The notes beneath the pieces were generated by a model. That model ran no database searches and was not told where the DNA came from. It worked only from the letters and a program-made list of their open reading frames with translations. Position numbers and translations under genes: made by a program. Below, piece by piece: positions 16,009-24,863 of a DNA stretch of 64,000 bases. The first letter of the stretch is position 1; each line of letters begins with the position of its first letter. The DNA comes from Hahella sp. KA22 (GTDB lineage Bacteria > Pseudomonadota > Gammaproteobacteria > Pseudomonadales > Oleiphilaceae), in assembly GCF_004135205.1 (NCBI RefSeq), contig NZ_CP035490.1, forward strand, positions 1,426,001 to 1,490,000, given 5' to 3'.

Positions 16009-16535
16009 GACGCCCTCCGCTTTTGTTGTTCGCGCAGCAGCGCCAGATCAATGTCTTCCTCGGTAATACTGACGTCTTTGCTATCCCAGGATTTGGGCTC
16101 CACGCTGTGATCAGTCTCAAACAAAGCGGCTTTCTGTCGCATGCTCTCAAGCCGGCGACGCTGGTCGCAAAGCGATGAGGTTTGGGCGGTAATGGCGTCA
16201 GTCAGCTGGCTGTCCTGTTGACGGAATTGCGTCAGTAGCAGCTCGCCTTCCAGTTTGCGTCGGAGCAGACTACGGGCGAGGCTTTCGTTCTCTGCTTCGA
16301 AGCAAAGATCCAGTTGGGCGTCGAGTCCGTTCAGGGACTTTTCCACTTCTTTGATGCGGCTGCTAACTTGCTGTATCTCATGCTCTTTCGCTTGCAGCCG
16401 GCGCGCGTTTTGCGATACTTCTTCTTCCATTTCCCGAATCGCCTGACGCAGAAGGGCGTCGGGTTCTTCCAGGCGGTCCAGCACGGCGTGCATATCCGCT
16501 TTGAATAAACGAGTCAGTCTGGTGATCAGCGCCAT
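16005..16535 (-). CDS. PspA/IM30-family protein
   Basis: A 176-residue, almost wholly alpha-helical protein. Its N-terminus MALITRLTRLFKADMHAVLDRLEEPD is the amphipathic and first-helix region typical of PspA/Vipp1 (ESCRT-III relatives), followed by the family phrase LLRQAIREMEEEVSQ and long coiled coil. At 176 residues it is shorter than PspA of E. coli (about 222). PspA-like proteins coat and stabilise the inner membrane under stress. It is the first gene of the minus-strand operon and is divergent from the OmpR-type regulator, its likely controller. A second, unrelated-looking PspA relative lies at 60458-61150. Confidence 0.88.
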   Translation of the reverse strand: MALITRLTRLFKADMHAVLDRLEEPDALLRQAIREMEEEVSQNARRLQAKEHEIQQVSSRIKEVEKSLNGLDAQLDLCFEAENESLARSLLRRKLEGELLLTQFRQQDSQLTDAITAQTSSLCDQRRRLESMRQKAALFETDHSVEPKSWDSKDVSITEEDIDLALLREQQKRRAS

Positions 16536-16632
16536 GTTCGTCTCCTTTCAGGGTGTTCGTTGATGTGTTTCCAGTTTAAAAAGGAGGGAGCAGGCGTCGT
16601 AGACAGGCTTTTGTAAAACCTTTGCGGCGCTG

Positions 16633-16649
16633 TTTACAAAGAATTTACA
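16633..16649. promoter_or_regulatory. TTTACA direct repeat, candidate response-regulator box
   Basis: Two TTTACA hexamers at 16633-16638 and 16644-16649 are spaced 11 bases start to start, the helical repeat typical for OmpR/PhoB-type dimers. A reverse copy (TGTAAA) lies at 16612-16617. They sit in the 200-base divergent region between the pspA-like operon and the OmpR-type regulator gene, so they could control both. Position and spacing are seen; binding is inference. Confidence 0.45.
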
Positions 16650-16736
16650 TGGCGTGACGAGGCTTGTTGTTAGACTCGTTTGTAACTACATTCGCTATCG
16701 CGAGAGTGATCTTTTCAGGTATCAATTGAGGTGGAG

Positions 16737-17441
16737 ATGCAACGCAAAGCGCGCATTCTAATCGTGGAAGATGAAACGGCGATTCGCACCGGACTGGTGG
16801 ATGTCTTCGTTTACCATGGCTATGAGGTGGACTTCGCCGTGGATGGCGACGAAGGTCTGAGCAAGTCGCTGAATGGCGCTTATGACCTGATCCTGCTGGA
16901 TGTAATGCTGCCGGGTAAAAATGGCTACGAGATATGCGAAGCCGTGCGTCTCAAGGACCGTGACCAACCCATCATCATGCTGACCGCCAAGTCTTCCGAC
17001 GAAGATGTCATCCATGGCCTGTCACTGGGCGCCGATGATTACGTCGCCAAACCTTTTTCCGTGGCGCAACTGGTGTTGCGAGTACAGGCGGTGCTAAGAC
17101 GTTCTCGCTCCACAACGCTGGATGACGCCCATATCCGCCTGGTGGGTGGGCTGGAGATCGACACTCTGAATCTGAGTTGTCAGCGCAAGGGCGAGGACGT
17201 GGCGTTTACACGCAGGGAGATGGATGTCCTGCAATATCTGCATGAGCACTGCGAGCGTCCGGTATCGCGAGAGGAGCTACTGAACAAGGTCTGGGGCTAC
17301 GCTCGGGATCTGGATATTGAAACCCGCACCGTAGATATTCATATCGCCAAGCTGCGTCGTAAGATCGAAGACGATCCGAAACAGCCGCAACGGCTGGTGA
17401 CTGTGCGCGGCGGCGGCTACCGCCTGATGACGGAGTCCTGA
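16737..17441 (+). CDS. OmpR/PhoB-family response regulator
   Basis: A 234-residue regulator. I choose the ATG at 16737, with GAGG five bases upstream, over the GTG at 16731. The receiver domain has the acidic pair (VEDE), the phospho-acceptor Asp in LILLDVMLPGKNG and Lys in DDYVAKPF. The winged helix C-terminal domain shows FTRREMDVLQYL, RTVDIHIAKLRRKIE and VRGGGYRL. It overlaps the kinase gene by one base. It probably controls the divergent PspA-like operon and itself. Confidence 0.95.
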   Translation: MQRKARILIVEDETAIRTGLVDVFVYHGYEVDFAVDGDEGLSKSLNGAYDLILLDVMLPGKNGYEICEAVRLKDRDQPIIMLTAKSSDEDVIHGLSLGADDYVAKPFSVAQLVLRVQAVLRRSRSTTLDDAHIRLVGGLEIDTLNLSCQRKGEDVAFTRREMDVLQYLHEHCERPVSREELLNKVWGYARDLDIETRTVDIHIAKLRRKIEDDPKQPQRLVTVRGGGYRLMTES

Positions 17442-19627
17442 TGGCCGCCTCGCTGCGACATGGACTGACGCCGGGACGCCTGCGTCTGTTCCTGGCGGTT
17501 TTGTTTTTGGCTCTGCTGATCCCCTTTGCGGTATTGGTTTGGCAGACCCAGCAACAGATCAAGTGGGAGGCGTTTCATCAGTACCGTTTACTGGCGGAGG
17601 AACTGTCTCAACGTATCGACTCTGAACTGCAGCGCTGGATCGCAGCGGAAGAGGCGCATTCTTACGCGGATTATCAGTTTCTGGTTCTAACCGGCGATCC
17701 TAATACCTCCAGTTACGTGCAGCGCTCCCCCTTGGCGACTTATCCTGTGGAGTCGTCCATTCCAGGGCTGCTGGGGTATTTTCAGGTGGATGCGGAAGGC
17801 GTTTTCTCCACGCCGGCGACCCCCGAGACGCTGGATAACCCTGAGCGTTGGGGCCTGAGCGCGGAGGAGCTGACCCAGCGAACCGCCCTGCGCGACACCT
17901 TGTTGGATATTCTCAGCCAGAACCAGTTGGTGCAACGCCGCAGGACGGACGACAAGCCTGTCAGTCTGGCGGATGAAGCCACGAGCCTGGCGGATGCGAT
18001 GGGGCTGTCTTCCCGCTCCTATAGCTCGTCGGCGGAATCTGGCGCAGGAGGCCTAAACGAGAGCGCGGACAGCAGCTGGAGCCGCGCTGCGGAGATGGAC
18101 AGTACGGCGCAGACCGAACCAACGCCAACGCCAACGCCAGCGACGCCGGCCGCGCTGGAGAGAGAGATCGCGCAAGGCCCGGCGCAGGAAGAATACAAAG
18201 CCAAGTCTCCGCCGGTATACGCGCAGCAGGCGTTCGATAATCTAAACTCGCCGGTATTGGAGCAACGACAGCGTAACCAGAGCGACAAGCGTCTGGAAGA
18301 TCTCAAGCTACAGAGCAGCTTCAAGAAAGAAAACGTTGCGAGCAAGTCCCTGTCGAAAGCGGCAGGTGTTTCAGCGCCAGCCCCTAATCGCTCCTCGCGC
18401 ATAGAGCAAACCGCCTTGGTCGAGGAAGTGGAGTCCGAAGCCGCCCCAGGAGAACCGGCTGTCGCTGCGCCTAAAGTCAAAATCTTTGAAAGTGAAGTTG
18501 ATCCCCTGGAGCTGGCCTTGTTGGACAGCGGCCAGTTTGTCCTGTTCAGGAAAGTCTGGCGCGATGGCCAGCGCATCATTCAGGGGGCGATCATTGAACA
18601 GAACGACTTTATCGAAGGCGCAATAGCGCAGGCGTTTCAAGGGACGGCGCTGGCGCAGATGAGCAATATGGTGGTGGCGTTTCAGGGAGATATCCTGCAA
18701 ACCGTCTCCGGCTCGACCAGACGCGGCTACATGGACCAAAGCGATGAACTAAATGGCGAGCTGCTGCATCAGGTGCGCTTGTCGGCTCCCCTTGGCGACT
18801 TTCAGTTGCTGTGGACGATTAACCGTCTTCCCGCCGGCCCTGGCGCTCAGGTTGTCATGTGGGCCAGTGTGATTCTTGGCGGCGTGCTGCTGCTGGGATT
18901 CATCATGCTGTACCGGCTTGGCCTGCGGCAGATCAAATTGGCGCGGCAGCAGCAGGACTTTGTTTCCGCCGTCAGCCATGAACTGAAAACGCCTCTGACC
19001 TCCATTCGCATGTACGGCGAAATGCTGCGGGAAGGCTGGGTTGACGAAGAGAAGAAACGGGAGTACTACGACTTCATTCATGACGAGAGCGAGCGGCTCT
19101 CCCGCCTCATCGCTAACGTGCTGCAACTGGCGAGAATGGAGCGCAACGACCTGAAGCTGGAGCTCAAATCCGTCGGCGCCCAGGCCCTGATGGATATGGT
19201 GCGCTCCAAAATCAGCAGTCAGGTTGAGCGGGCCGGATTTGAGTGCAGCTATGAACTTGATCCTTCCTGCGTGGACAGAGAGTTGCACGTGGACGCAGAC
19301 GCCTTCGTGCAAGTGATCATCAATCTGGTGGATAACGCCATTAAGTTCTCCTCTAAATCCGAGCGCAAACGTATCGAAATACACGCACGGCCGCGGGGCG
19401 CCAAGTCAGTCGCCTGGAGCGTCAGGGATTACGGCCCTGGCGTTCAGAAAAGCCAGATGAAGAAAATCTTCCAATTGTTCTACCGCTCCGGCAATGAACT
19501 GACCCGCGAAACCGTCGGCACCGGAATTGGGCTGGCGCTGGTGCGACAACTGACCCGCGCCATGGGAGGCGAAGTCGACGTGCTCAACCGCTCTCCAGGA
19601 GCGGAGTTTGAGGTGGTGTTGAGCTGA
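17441..19627 (+). CDS. Sensor histidine kinase with long low-complexity sensor region
   Basis: A 728-residue kinase. TM1 is at about 15-36 and TM2 at about 467-490, bracketing an unusually large periplasmic region. Roughly residues 190-325 are low-complexity (PTPTPTPATPAA, Ser, Gln and Lys rich) and probably disordered, between two more structured halves. The HisKA domain has the His in FVSAVSHELKTPLTSIRMYG, and the ATPase part has INLVDNAIKFSS, VRDYGPGV and GTGIGLALVRQL. It partners the overlapping OmpR-type regulator and, by position, should sense envelope conditions handled by the PspA/vWA operon. Confidence 0.93.
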   Translation: MAASLRHGLTPGRLRLFLAVLFLALLIPFAVLVWQTQQQIKWEAFHQYRLLAEELSQRIDSELQRWIAAEEAHSYADYQFLVLTGDPNTSSYVQRSPLATYPVESSIPGLLGYFQVDAEGVFSTPATPETLDNPERWGLSAEELTQRTALRDTLLDILSQNQLVQRRRTDDKPVSLADEATSLADAMGLSSRSYSSSAESGAGGLNESADSSWSRAAEMDSTAQTEPTPTPTPATPAALEREIAQGPAQEEYKAKSPPVYAQQAFDNLNSPVLEQRQRNQSDKRLEDLKLQSSFKKENVASKSLSKAAGVSAPAPNRSSRIEQTALVEEVESEAAPGEPAVAAPKVKIFESEVDPLELALLDSGQFVLFRKVWRDGQRIIQGAIIEQNDFIEGAIAQAFQGTALAQMSNMVVAFQGDILQTVSGSTRRGYMDQSDELNGELLHQVRLSAPLGDFQLLWTINRLPAGPGAQVVMWASVILGGVLLLGFIMLYRLGLRQIKLARQQQDFVSAVSHELKTPLTSIRMYGEMLREGWVDEEKKREYYDFIHDESERLSRLIANVLQLARMERNDLKLELKSVGAQALMDMVRSKISSQVERAGFECSYELDPSCVDRELHVDADAFVQVIINLVDNAIKFSSKSERKRIEIHARPRGAKSVAWSVRDYGPGVQKSQMKKIFQLFYRSGNELTRETVGTGIGLALVRQLTRAMGGEVDVLNRSPGAEFEVVLS

Positions 19628-19634
19628 TTCAGGA

Positions 19635-19685
19635 ATAAGTGGCTAACTGTAATTTTCGCTATAAAATAGCCACTTATCTGTTTTA
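19635..19685 (+). terminator. Probable terminator after the kinase gene
   Basis: ATAAGTGGCTA (19635-19645) and TAGCCACTTAT (19667-19677) form an 11-base perfect inverted repeat with a 21-base loop, followed by CTGTTTTA. The long loop makes it an atypical but plausible terminator. The remaining 200 bases before the MFS gene show no other feature. Confidence 0.5.
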
Positions 19686-19893
19686 TGACTTGTTGCAGGA
19701 CGCAAACGATGATGTATCCCCCGCTTCGCTTGTTGCGAACTTATCCCTCAAAGATTTACCTCTCATCGGCGCTATGCCCGATTAGTCGCAGATAGCAACG
19801 TTCTCTTAATTTTTCCCTCCAAACGAAACCCGTTTTTGCTGGGTCTTGCTGTCGGAGGCGATAGCGCTGAATGAATAAGGATTGAGTTGGGCT

Positions 19894-21102
19894 ATGAACG
19901 CTGTGTTGCGTATTAAAAATGACCTCGTTGCGGCCAGTATGGTCGCCAGTATTCTGTTTCTGGCTCTTGTCAGTCTGGGGCTTTCCCTGGCTGTCCTGCC
20001 GTTGTATGTAAATAAAACGCTGGGCTACTCTGCGTTTTATGTTGGATTGGTGGTAGCGATTGAGTCCATTTCTACGTTGCTTTCCCGCGCCTACGCCGGC
20101 AGGTTTTCGGACAATCATGGTCCCAGAAAAGGGATGGTGCTGGGGCTTACGCTGACCTTCAGCGCGGGGATGTTGTGCTATCTGTCATTCGCTTTATTGC
20201 CGGCGACTATTCTTACTTACGTGATTATCTGTTTCTCCAGGATCTTGATGGGGGTTGGCGAGAGCCTGATTTTTACCTGTAGCGGAACCTGGCCTATCGG
20301 GCTGGTTGGCCGGGAGCATGCTGGAAAGATCATGTCCTGGGTGGGCATCGCCATGTTTTTAGGGCTCGCCGCCGGGAATTATGTTGGCGCCTGGTCCTAC
20401 TATTCCGTTGGCATTGTCTATGCCGCGCTTTTCATGAGCCTGCTGCCAGTCATTGGCTTTGTATTTGTGGCGGTTGTCCGTCCCGTGGACGTGCATCCGG
20501 AAAGAAGCGAAATCAAGCTCGCTTATGCGATCAGTCGGATCTGGAAGTCAGGATCAGGTTTCTCTCTCGCGAATATTGGCTATGCAGCCATTACCGCTTT
20601 TCTGGTGCTGTACTTTGTGGAAAGCGGCTGGCGGGAAGAGGCGGCTTTCTCTTTATCGCTTTTTGGCGTGGGCTACGTTTGTGCGCGTTTGGCGCTGGGT
20701 TGGATGGCGGACTCATCAGGTTTGAAAATGACGTTGTTTTCTCTCGTCATTGAGGCGGTGGGGCTGCTATTGATTGGACTGGCGACATCGCCTCAGCAGG
20801 CCATGATCGGGGCTTTTCTGACTGGCTTTGGTCTATCCATGGTGTATCCGTTGCTGGCTTTGCCTGCCCTGAAAAGCCTGCCGGATAAGAACATCGGACT
20901 GGCGCTGAGCACCTATGAATCCTGCTTTGACATTGGAATTCTGATTGCGGGAATTATTGGCGGTTCGATCGTCTCCTGGTTTGGCTACGAAGCCATATTT
21001 ATTTTCTCTTTCTTTTGCTGCCTGTTAGCGATGGCGTCCACCGTGTTGGCGTTCAGACAGTTAGAAGAAGAGCAAATGGAGCCGATTGCGGCAGTGAGTT
21101 AA
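19894..21102 (+). CDS. Major facilitator superfamily transporter, YfcJ/YhhS-like
   Basis: A 402-residue, 12-helix MFS protein. The loop 2-3 motif reads YAGRFSDNHGPRKGMVLGL, and the second half repeats it weakly (ALGWMADSSGLKMT). The opening LVSLGLSLAVLPLYVNKTLGYS and the SPxKSL-type centre resemble the YfcJ/YhhS branch, putative sugar or drug exporters. I take the ATG at 19894; the open frame begins with a TTG four codons earlier. Substrate unknown. Confidence 0.85.
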   Translation: MNAVLRIKNDLVAASMVASILFLALVSLGLSLAVLPLYVNKTLGYSAFYVGLVVAIESISTLLSRAYAGRFSDNHGPRKGMVLGLTLTFSAGMLCYLSFALLPATILTYVIICFSRILMGVGESLIFTCSGTWPIGLVGREHAGKIMSWVGIAMFLGLAAGNYVGAWSYYSVGIVYAALFMSLLPVIGFVFVAVVRPVDVHPERSEIKLAYAISRIWKSGSGFSLANIGYAAITAFLVLYFVESGWREEAAFSLSLFGVGYVCARLALGWMADSSGLKMTLFSLVIEAVGLLLIGLATSPQQAMIGAFLTGFGLSMVYPLLALPALKSLPDKNIGLALSTYESCFDIGILIAGIIGGSIVSWFGYEAIFIFSFFCCLLAMASTVLAFRQLEEEQMEPIAAVS

Positions 21103-21169
21103 GTCGCTGCATAGACTGATTAAGCTGGATCAGCCGGAGCGTATGTTCATCCGCTCCAGCTTCACCGCG

Positions 21170-22450
21170 TCACTTAGGCTGCGCCTCGGGGAAGAGTAGT
21201 GCGTAGGCGTCGAAAAAGGATAGGGCGTCTTCTTCGGTGGAGGCGTCTGCGAGAGTTTTCAACTCAGGCTTGAGCGCCAGTCTATAGCCGTCCAGCAAGT
21301 GCTCAATATTATGCAGCTCGGGATTGTGGTTGACGGCGTCGGGCATCATTTTCAGGATCGCATCCACATAGTCGAGGTTGCGATGAATCGCGTCTTCAGC
21401 ATGCAGGCTGGAAGCGACCCAGAGATGATTGAGTTCCTTACCTGAGGTGCGCTTTTCCGAGTCGGCGGCTTGCACGACGGTGGTTCCATACACGACCGTG
21501 CACAGTTTTTCTTCCGCCTCAAACTCGCCATTTCTGTTGGCGTCATACCAAAACTCATAACCCAGCTCGTGGGTAAAGGCTCGGGCGTCGATGCTGATTT
21601 TGGCGACAGGCTTGCTGTCTGGACCCATCTCCAAGCCTTGATACAGGGAATAGCCATCGAACCAGCTGCGGGGACGTCCCAGGAAATTACCCGGGGGATA
21701 CTCTTCTTCTACACGATAATGAACGCCCAAAATGTTGAGGTCACTGCCCTGGTGAAAAAACAGATCTCCCAGCAAAACGCCGTCTTCCTGCGTTTCCATG
21801 AGCAATTGCTGGCGTTCGTCTTTTAACTTTGTGCCGGTGCGGATGCGTTCGCCCAATATGCCCAGCATGCCCCGGCCTTCGATGACGGTATACAGGGGTT
21901 TAATATCGTGGACGTCCCCATTGTTGATGGCGCCATACACTTCAGTCTCTTCCCGCCCAAAGGTTGGGTCATTTTCGTTGATGGCGAAGACAGGAATAAG
22001 CTGATCCTCGACGAGCACTCGACCGATCAGCGCCTCTTTGCGGCCCGCCAGACCCAGCCACTTGCGGACTTCGCGCTCTTCGGAAGAGGCCAGCAAGACG
22101 CCATTGGCGTCCTTAACCTGAAATGTTTCCACCTTGCCGTTATCGTTTGCGTTGATCTCGGCGATGACGTCGCCGCTGGGAAGGTTGATGTCGTTGTCGC
22201 CCCAGAAGTTATAAGATCCGCTTCCCCGGCTGACGCCGCTATACACTCGAATAACTGACTGATAAGGGACATCCTGATTGGCCCCTGCATTCCATGGATA
22301 GGTTGTTCGGCTTTCCGCAATGGTCAGCACGGCGTTGGAGACTGGGTAATCATTAAAAGGCAGACTGCAGATTAACTTAATAATTCCCCATAGAATGAAT
22401 GCGGGAATGATATAGATCCAATGGCTAAATATTTGATAAATAAACTGCAT
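21170..22450 (-). CDS. Membrane-anchored protein of unknown function
   Basis: A 426-residue protein if the ATG at 22450 is used (MQFIYQIFSHW); the frame runs on to 22549. One N-terminal membrane anchor (IIPAFILWGIIKLICSLP) is followed by about 390 soluble residues, probably periplasmic. The middle is strand-rich, with phrases such as GVSRGSGSYNFWGDNDINLP and FWYDANRNGEFEAEEKL; the latter, D-A-N-R-N-G-E-F, looks like a calcium-binding-type loop. The C-terminus is helical. I do not recognise a family. It is divergent from the PrsW-like gene. Confidence 0.7.
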   Translation of the reverse strand: MQFIYQIFSHWIYIIPAFILWGIIKLICSLPFNDYPVSNAVLTIAESRTTYPWNAGANQDVPYQSVIRVYSGVSRGSGSYNFWGDNDINLPSGDVIAEINANDNGKVETFQVKDANGVLLASSEEREVRKWLGLAGRKEALIGRVLVEDQLIPVFAINENDPTFGREETEVYGAINNGDVHDIKPLYTVIEGRGMLGILGERIRTGTKLKDERQQLLMETQEDGVLLGDLFFHQGSDLNILGVHYRVEEEYPPGNFLGRPRSWFDGYSLYQGLEMGPDSKPVAKISIDARAFTHELGYEFWYDANRNGEFEAEEKLCTVVYGTTVVQAADSEKRTSGKELNHLWVASSLHAEDAIHRNLDYVDAILKMMPDAVNHNPELHNIEHLLDGYRLALKPELKTLADASTEEDALSFFDAYALLFPEAQPK

Positions 22451-22615
22451 GTCTAAGTAACGGATGAGGCTTATCGGTAGTGTGTCGGATATGTGAGGCG
22501 TTAGCTGGCCGAGTATATCATAAGGTGATAGTATTTCGGCCCGGCTCATCGTCGAGTCATCACTTCTTATGCAGTTTGCGCTTATGGCGCTTTATATTTG
22601 ACGCGATATATAGCA

Positions 22616-23290
22616 ATGGAATACTGGTCTTTACTCTACCTTCCGTGTCTCTTCTGGGCCGCCTATCACTACTATAAAGACCGGCATAAGCCAGAGCCTG
22701 TTTTAATGCTGGTGCTGGCTCTTGTATTGGGATATTGCTCAGCCTATATCGGCTTATATTTGTATGAAGCGTTGGACTATATTCATTTACGTTTCGACGC
22801 CTATGAACTTGCGGAAAGTTCAAGCCTGCAGTTATTTTTATATTCCGTTTTAGCCATTGGGCCGATAGAAGAGCTGGCCAAGTTCATCCCTTTTCTTTTT
22901 ATCATCGTTAGATTGCCTCACTTTGATGAACCCATAGACGGCATTATTTACTCCTCGTTTATCGCGCTTGGATTCTCATTACATGAGAACAGCTATTACC
23001 TGACCTATCTGGAGGGCTGGGAGGCGCTGGCCAGGTCGCTGACGGCGCCAATGGTTCATGTCATGTTCGCCTCCATCTGGGGTTATGCCTACGGCTACTC
23101 TGACTCCCATGGCGGCAATCGATACCTCGTGACGTTCTGTTTTCTTCTCATCGCGATGTTTCTGCATGGCGTGTTCGACTTTTTCAGTATTGGGTTATCC
23201 CTTTGGGCGAATATTGCGCCGCCATTGCTGATCCTGACGATCTGGATGTGGCGGTTGCGCATTCTGCACCGTGTGCAAAACGAGGCTTGA
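22616..23290 (+). CDS. PrsW-family intramembrane metalloprotease
   Basis: A 224-residue membrane protein with the PrsW (abortive-infection/CAAX-like glutamic) motifs in order: EE in GPIEELAKFIPF, a Glu-Asn in LGFSLHENSYYL, His in HVMFASIWGYAYG and His-Asp in LHGVFDFFSIG. PrsW of Bacillus cleaves the anti-sigma factor RsiW in the membrane; family members in proteobacteria are mostly uncharacterised. I place the start at the ATG 22616, not the upstream TTG. The DUF5071 gene follows 10 bases later and is probably co-transcribed. Confidence 0.85.
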   Translation: MEYWSLLYLPCLFWAAYHYYKDRHKPEPVLMLVLALVLGYCSAYIGLYLYEALDYIHLRFDAYELAESSSLQLFLYSVLAIGPIEELAKFIPFLFIIVRLPHFDEPIDGIIYSSFIALGFSLHENSYYLTYLEGWEALARSLTAPMVHVMFASIWGYAYGYSDSHGGNRYLVTFCFLLIAMFLHGVFDFFSIGLSLWANIAPPLLILTIWMWRLRILHRVQNEA

Positions 23291-23300
23291 TGACTCGCAT

Positions 23301-24035
23301 ATGATTAATTCCAACGACTACGTTTATTCATTGCAGGCGCTGCGGTTCTGGCTGCAGGACATGACGCGCCGTTTACACTCCCGCGCCAACCTTGATCCTG
23401 ACGAAGAGGAATTAATGCTTCAGGTCGAGCTGTGTTATGAGGATGTCTGGCAGGCGTATGCTTCTACCTATGACCCATCGACAAACATGGTTCCCCCTGA
23501 CTTATTACAACGGTCCGCCTGGGTTCAGAGTCCAGAATGGCCGGAAGCGCTGCAGGCGCTGCGCCCGGAAGACAAACGCGATACAGATAAAGCAAAGAGA
23601 CTGCTGCAGTTGCCGTTTGAGCAGATCGAGCCTTGTTTGCCGGAGTTGCTGACGTGGTTACAGGACCCCAACTGGCCCGTCGCGGGCGCCATTGCCGGGC
23701 CTTTAGCGGCGATGGGGGATAAGTTAACTCCCGCGTTGCTGCAAGCGCTCAAAATGGCGCGTCAGGATAATGATTCCTGGTGGGTGTCCAATCTCATCCT
23801 TAACCTGATTAACAGATTACCGGCCGCCTCTGTTGAGGCTTTGCGAACGGAGCTGTCATTCTGGATCTTGAGCGAAGACCAGGAATTGGGCGTTCAGGTG
23901 ATCCAGCTTTTGCTGCGCCATAAGCTGGGCGACCAGCAGAATCTGCGCAGATGGGCGCGGATAAAGATAGATGCGTACGCGGAGTATATTGCGGAGCTGC
24001 AAGATGCTCTCAAGGAAGAGGGAAATCAGCGTTAG
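23301..24035 (+). CDS. DUF5071-domain protein
   Basis: A 244-residue soluble protein starting at ATG 23301. An N-terminal helical part (about 1-85) precedes a DUF5071-like repeat region at about 90-180, recognisable from RPEDKRDTDKAKRLL, LLTWLQDPNWPVAGAIAGPL and NDSWWVSNLILNLI. Known DUF5071 proteins are HEAT-like, often immunity or neighbour proteins in polymorphic toxin loci, but no toxin is adjacent here. It shares a transcript with the PrsW-like protease. Confidence 0.78.
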   Translation: MINSNDYVYSLQALRFWLQDMTRRLHSRANLDPDEEELMLQVELCYEDVWQAYASTYDPSTNMVPPDLLQRSAWVQSPEWPEALQALRPEDKRDTDKAKRLLQLPFEQIEPCLPELLTWLQDPNWPVAGAIAGPLAAMGDKLTPALLQALKMARQDNDSWWVSNLILNLINRLPAASVEALRTELSFWILSEDQELGVQVIQLLLRHKLGDQQNLRRWARIKIDAYAEYIAELQDALKEEGNQR

Positions 24036-24072
24036 CCAATCTCCCTTGTAATGAGCCTGCTCCGAGCAGCTA

Positions 24073-24205
24073 TTAACATGGCAATGATATTGGCATGTTA
24101 ATCACCAGGCGCATGGACGCGCCTGCGCGGCGACAAGCCGCGGGAGACAGGGCCTGACATGTGCAGGCCCTGTCGTTACAGACAAATAGAAGGAAGCTAT
24201 TTGTC
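24073..24205. repeat. Five consecutive hairpins in a convergent intergenic region
   Basis: Inverted repeats follow each other almost without gaps: 24073-24101 (TTAACATG ... CATGTTAA with an inner CAAT/ATTG stem), 24106-24125 (CAGGCGC/GCGCCTG), 24126-24142 (CGCGGC/GCCGCG), 24146-24174 (11-base stem GACAGGGCCTG with a 7-base loop) and 24181-24205 (9-base stem GACAAATAG). They fill the space between the DUF5071 gene and the convergent maiA gene. None has a classical T run. They may terminate both operons together or form a stable RNA. Confidence 0.7.
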
Positions 24206-24212
24206 TGCCTGA

Positions 24213-24863
24213 TTAATAAGTCGCGTCCGCCTGTTGTTCAGGCGTCGCCTTCTGGAAGGCCTCCAGTTTCAAGCAGTTATCGTTGATCTCACGCAGTCTT
24301 GGGAAGTTCGTCATCGGACAGTTAAAGCGGTTGGCGTTATACACTTGGGGAATCAGGCACACATCCGCCATCGTCACTTGCTCTCCGAAGCAATAAGAGC
24401 CCTTATCCGCGTAGCTCGCGGCCATCTGTTCAAGCGCCTTGAAGCCTTCAAGAATCCAGTGCTGATACCACACCAGCTTCTTCTCTTCGCTGACTTCCAT
24501 AGGGCCGGTCAGATACTGCAACACCCGCAGATTATCCAGTGGGTGAATGTCACAAGCGATGGCCTGACTGAAAGCCCGCACCTGCGCTTTGGTTTGAGCG
24601 TCCGCAGGCAGAAGAGCCGGAGTCGGATGACTATCCTCCAGATACTCAATAATGGCCAGAGACTGATTCAGACGAAACTCGCCATCAGTCAGCAGCGGAA
24701 CAAGACCCTGAGGATTCAGGGTTTTGTAGTCCGACTGATGCTGCTGGCCGCCGTCTTTCACCAAGTGCACGCTGTGGGCTTCGTAGGAAAGCCCTTTCAG
24801 ATTCAGCGCGATGCGCACCCGATAAGCGGCGCTGGAGCGCCAGTAATCGTAGAGCCGCATCAT
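24213..24863 (-). CDS. maiA: Maleylacetoacetate isomerase (zeta-class GST)
   Basis: A 216-residue glutathione-S-transferase fold protein. The N-terminus YDYWRSSAAYRVRIALNLKGL carries the zeta-class SSxxxRVRIAL motif with the catalytic Ser, and the substrate pocket phrase NPQGLVPLL follows. It isomerises maleylacetoacetate to fumarylacetoacetate in homogentisate breakdown. The start overlaps the stop of the hydrolase gene by four bases, so it is translationally coupled to it as the last gene of the operon. Confidence 0.95.
   Translation of the reverse strand: MMRLYDYWRSSAAYRVRIALNLKGLSYEAHSVHLVKDGGQQHQSDYKTLNPQGLVPLLTDGEFRLNQSLAIIEYLEDSHPTPALLPADAQTKAQVRAFSQAIACDIHPLDNLRVLQYLTGPMEVSEEKKLVWYQHWILEGFKALEQMAASYADKGSYCFGEQVTMADVCLIPQVYNANRFNCPMTNFPRLREINDNCLKLEAFQKATPEQQADATY

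Noticed and set aside
16601-16622. PspF-type -24/-12 promoter on the minus strand before the pspA-like gene
   Set aside because: Only GG and GC match at correct distance; the rest of the consensus is missing.
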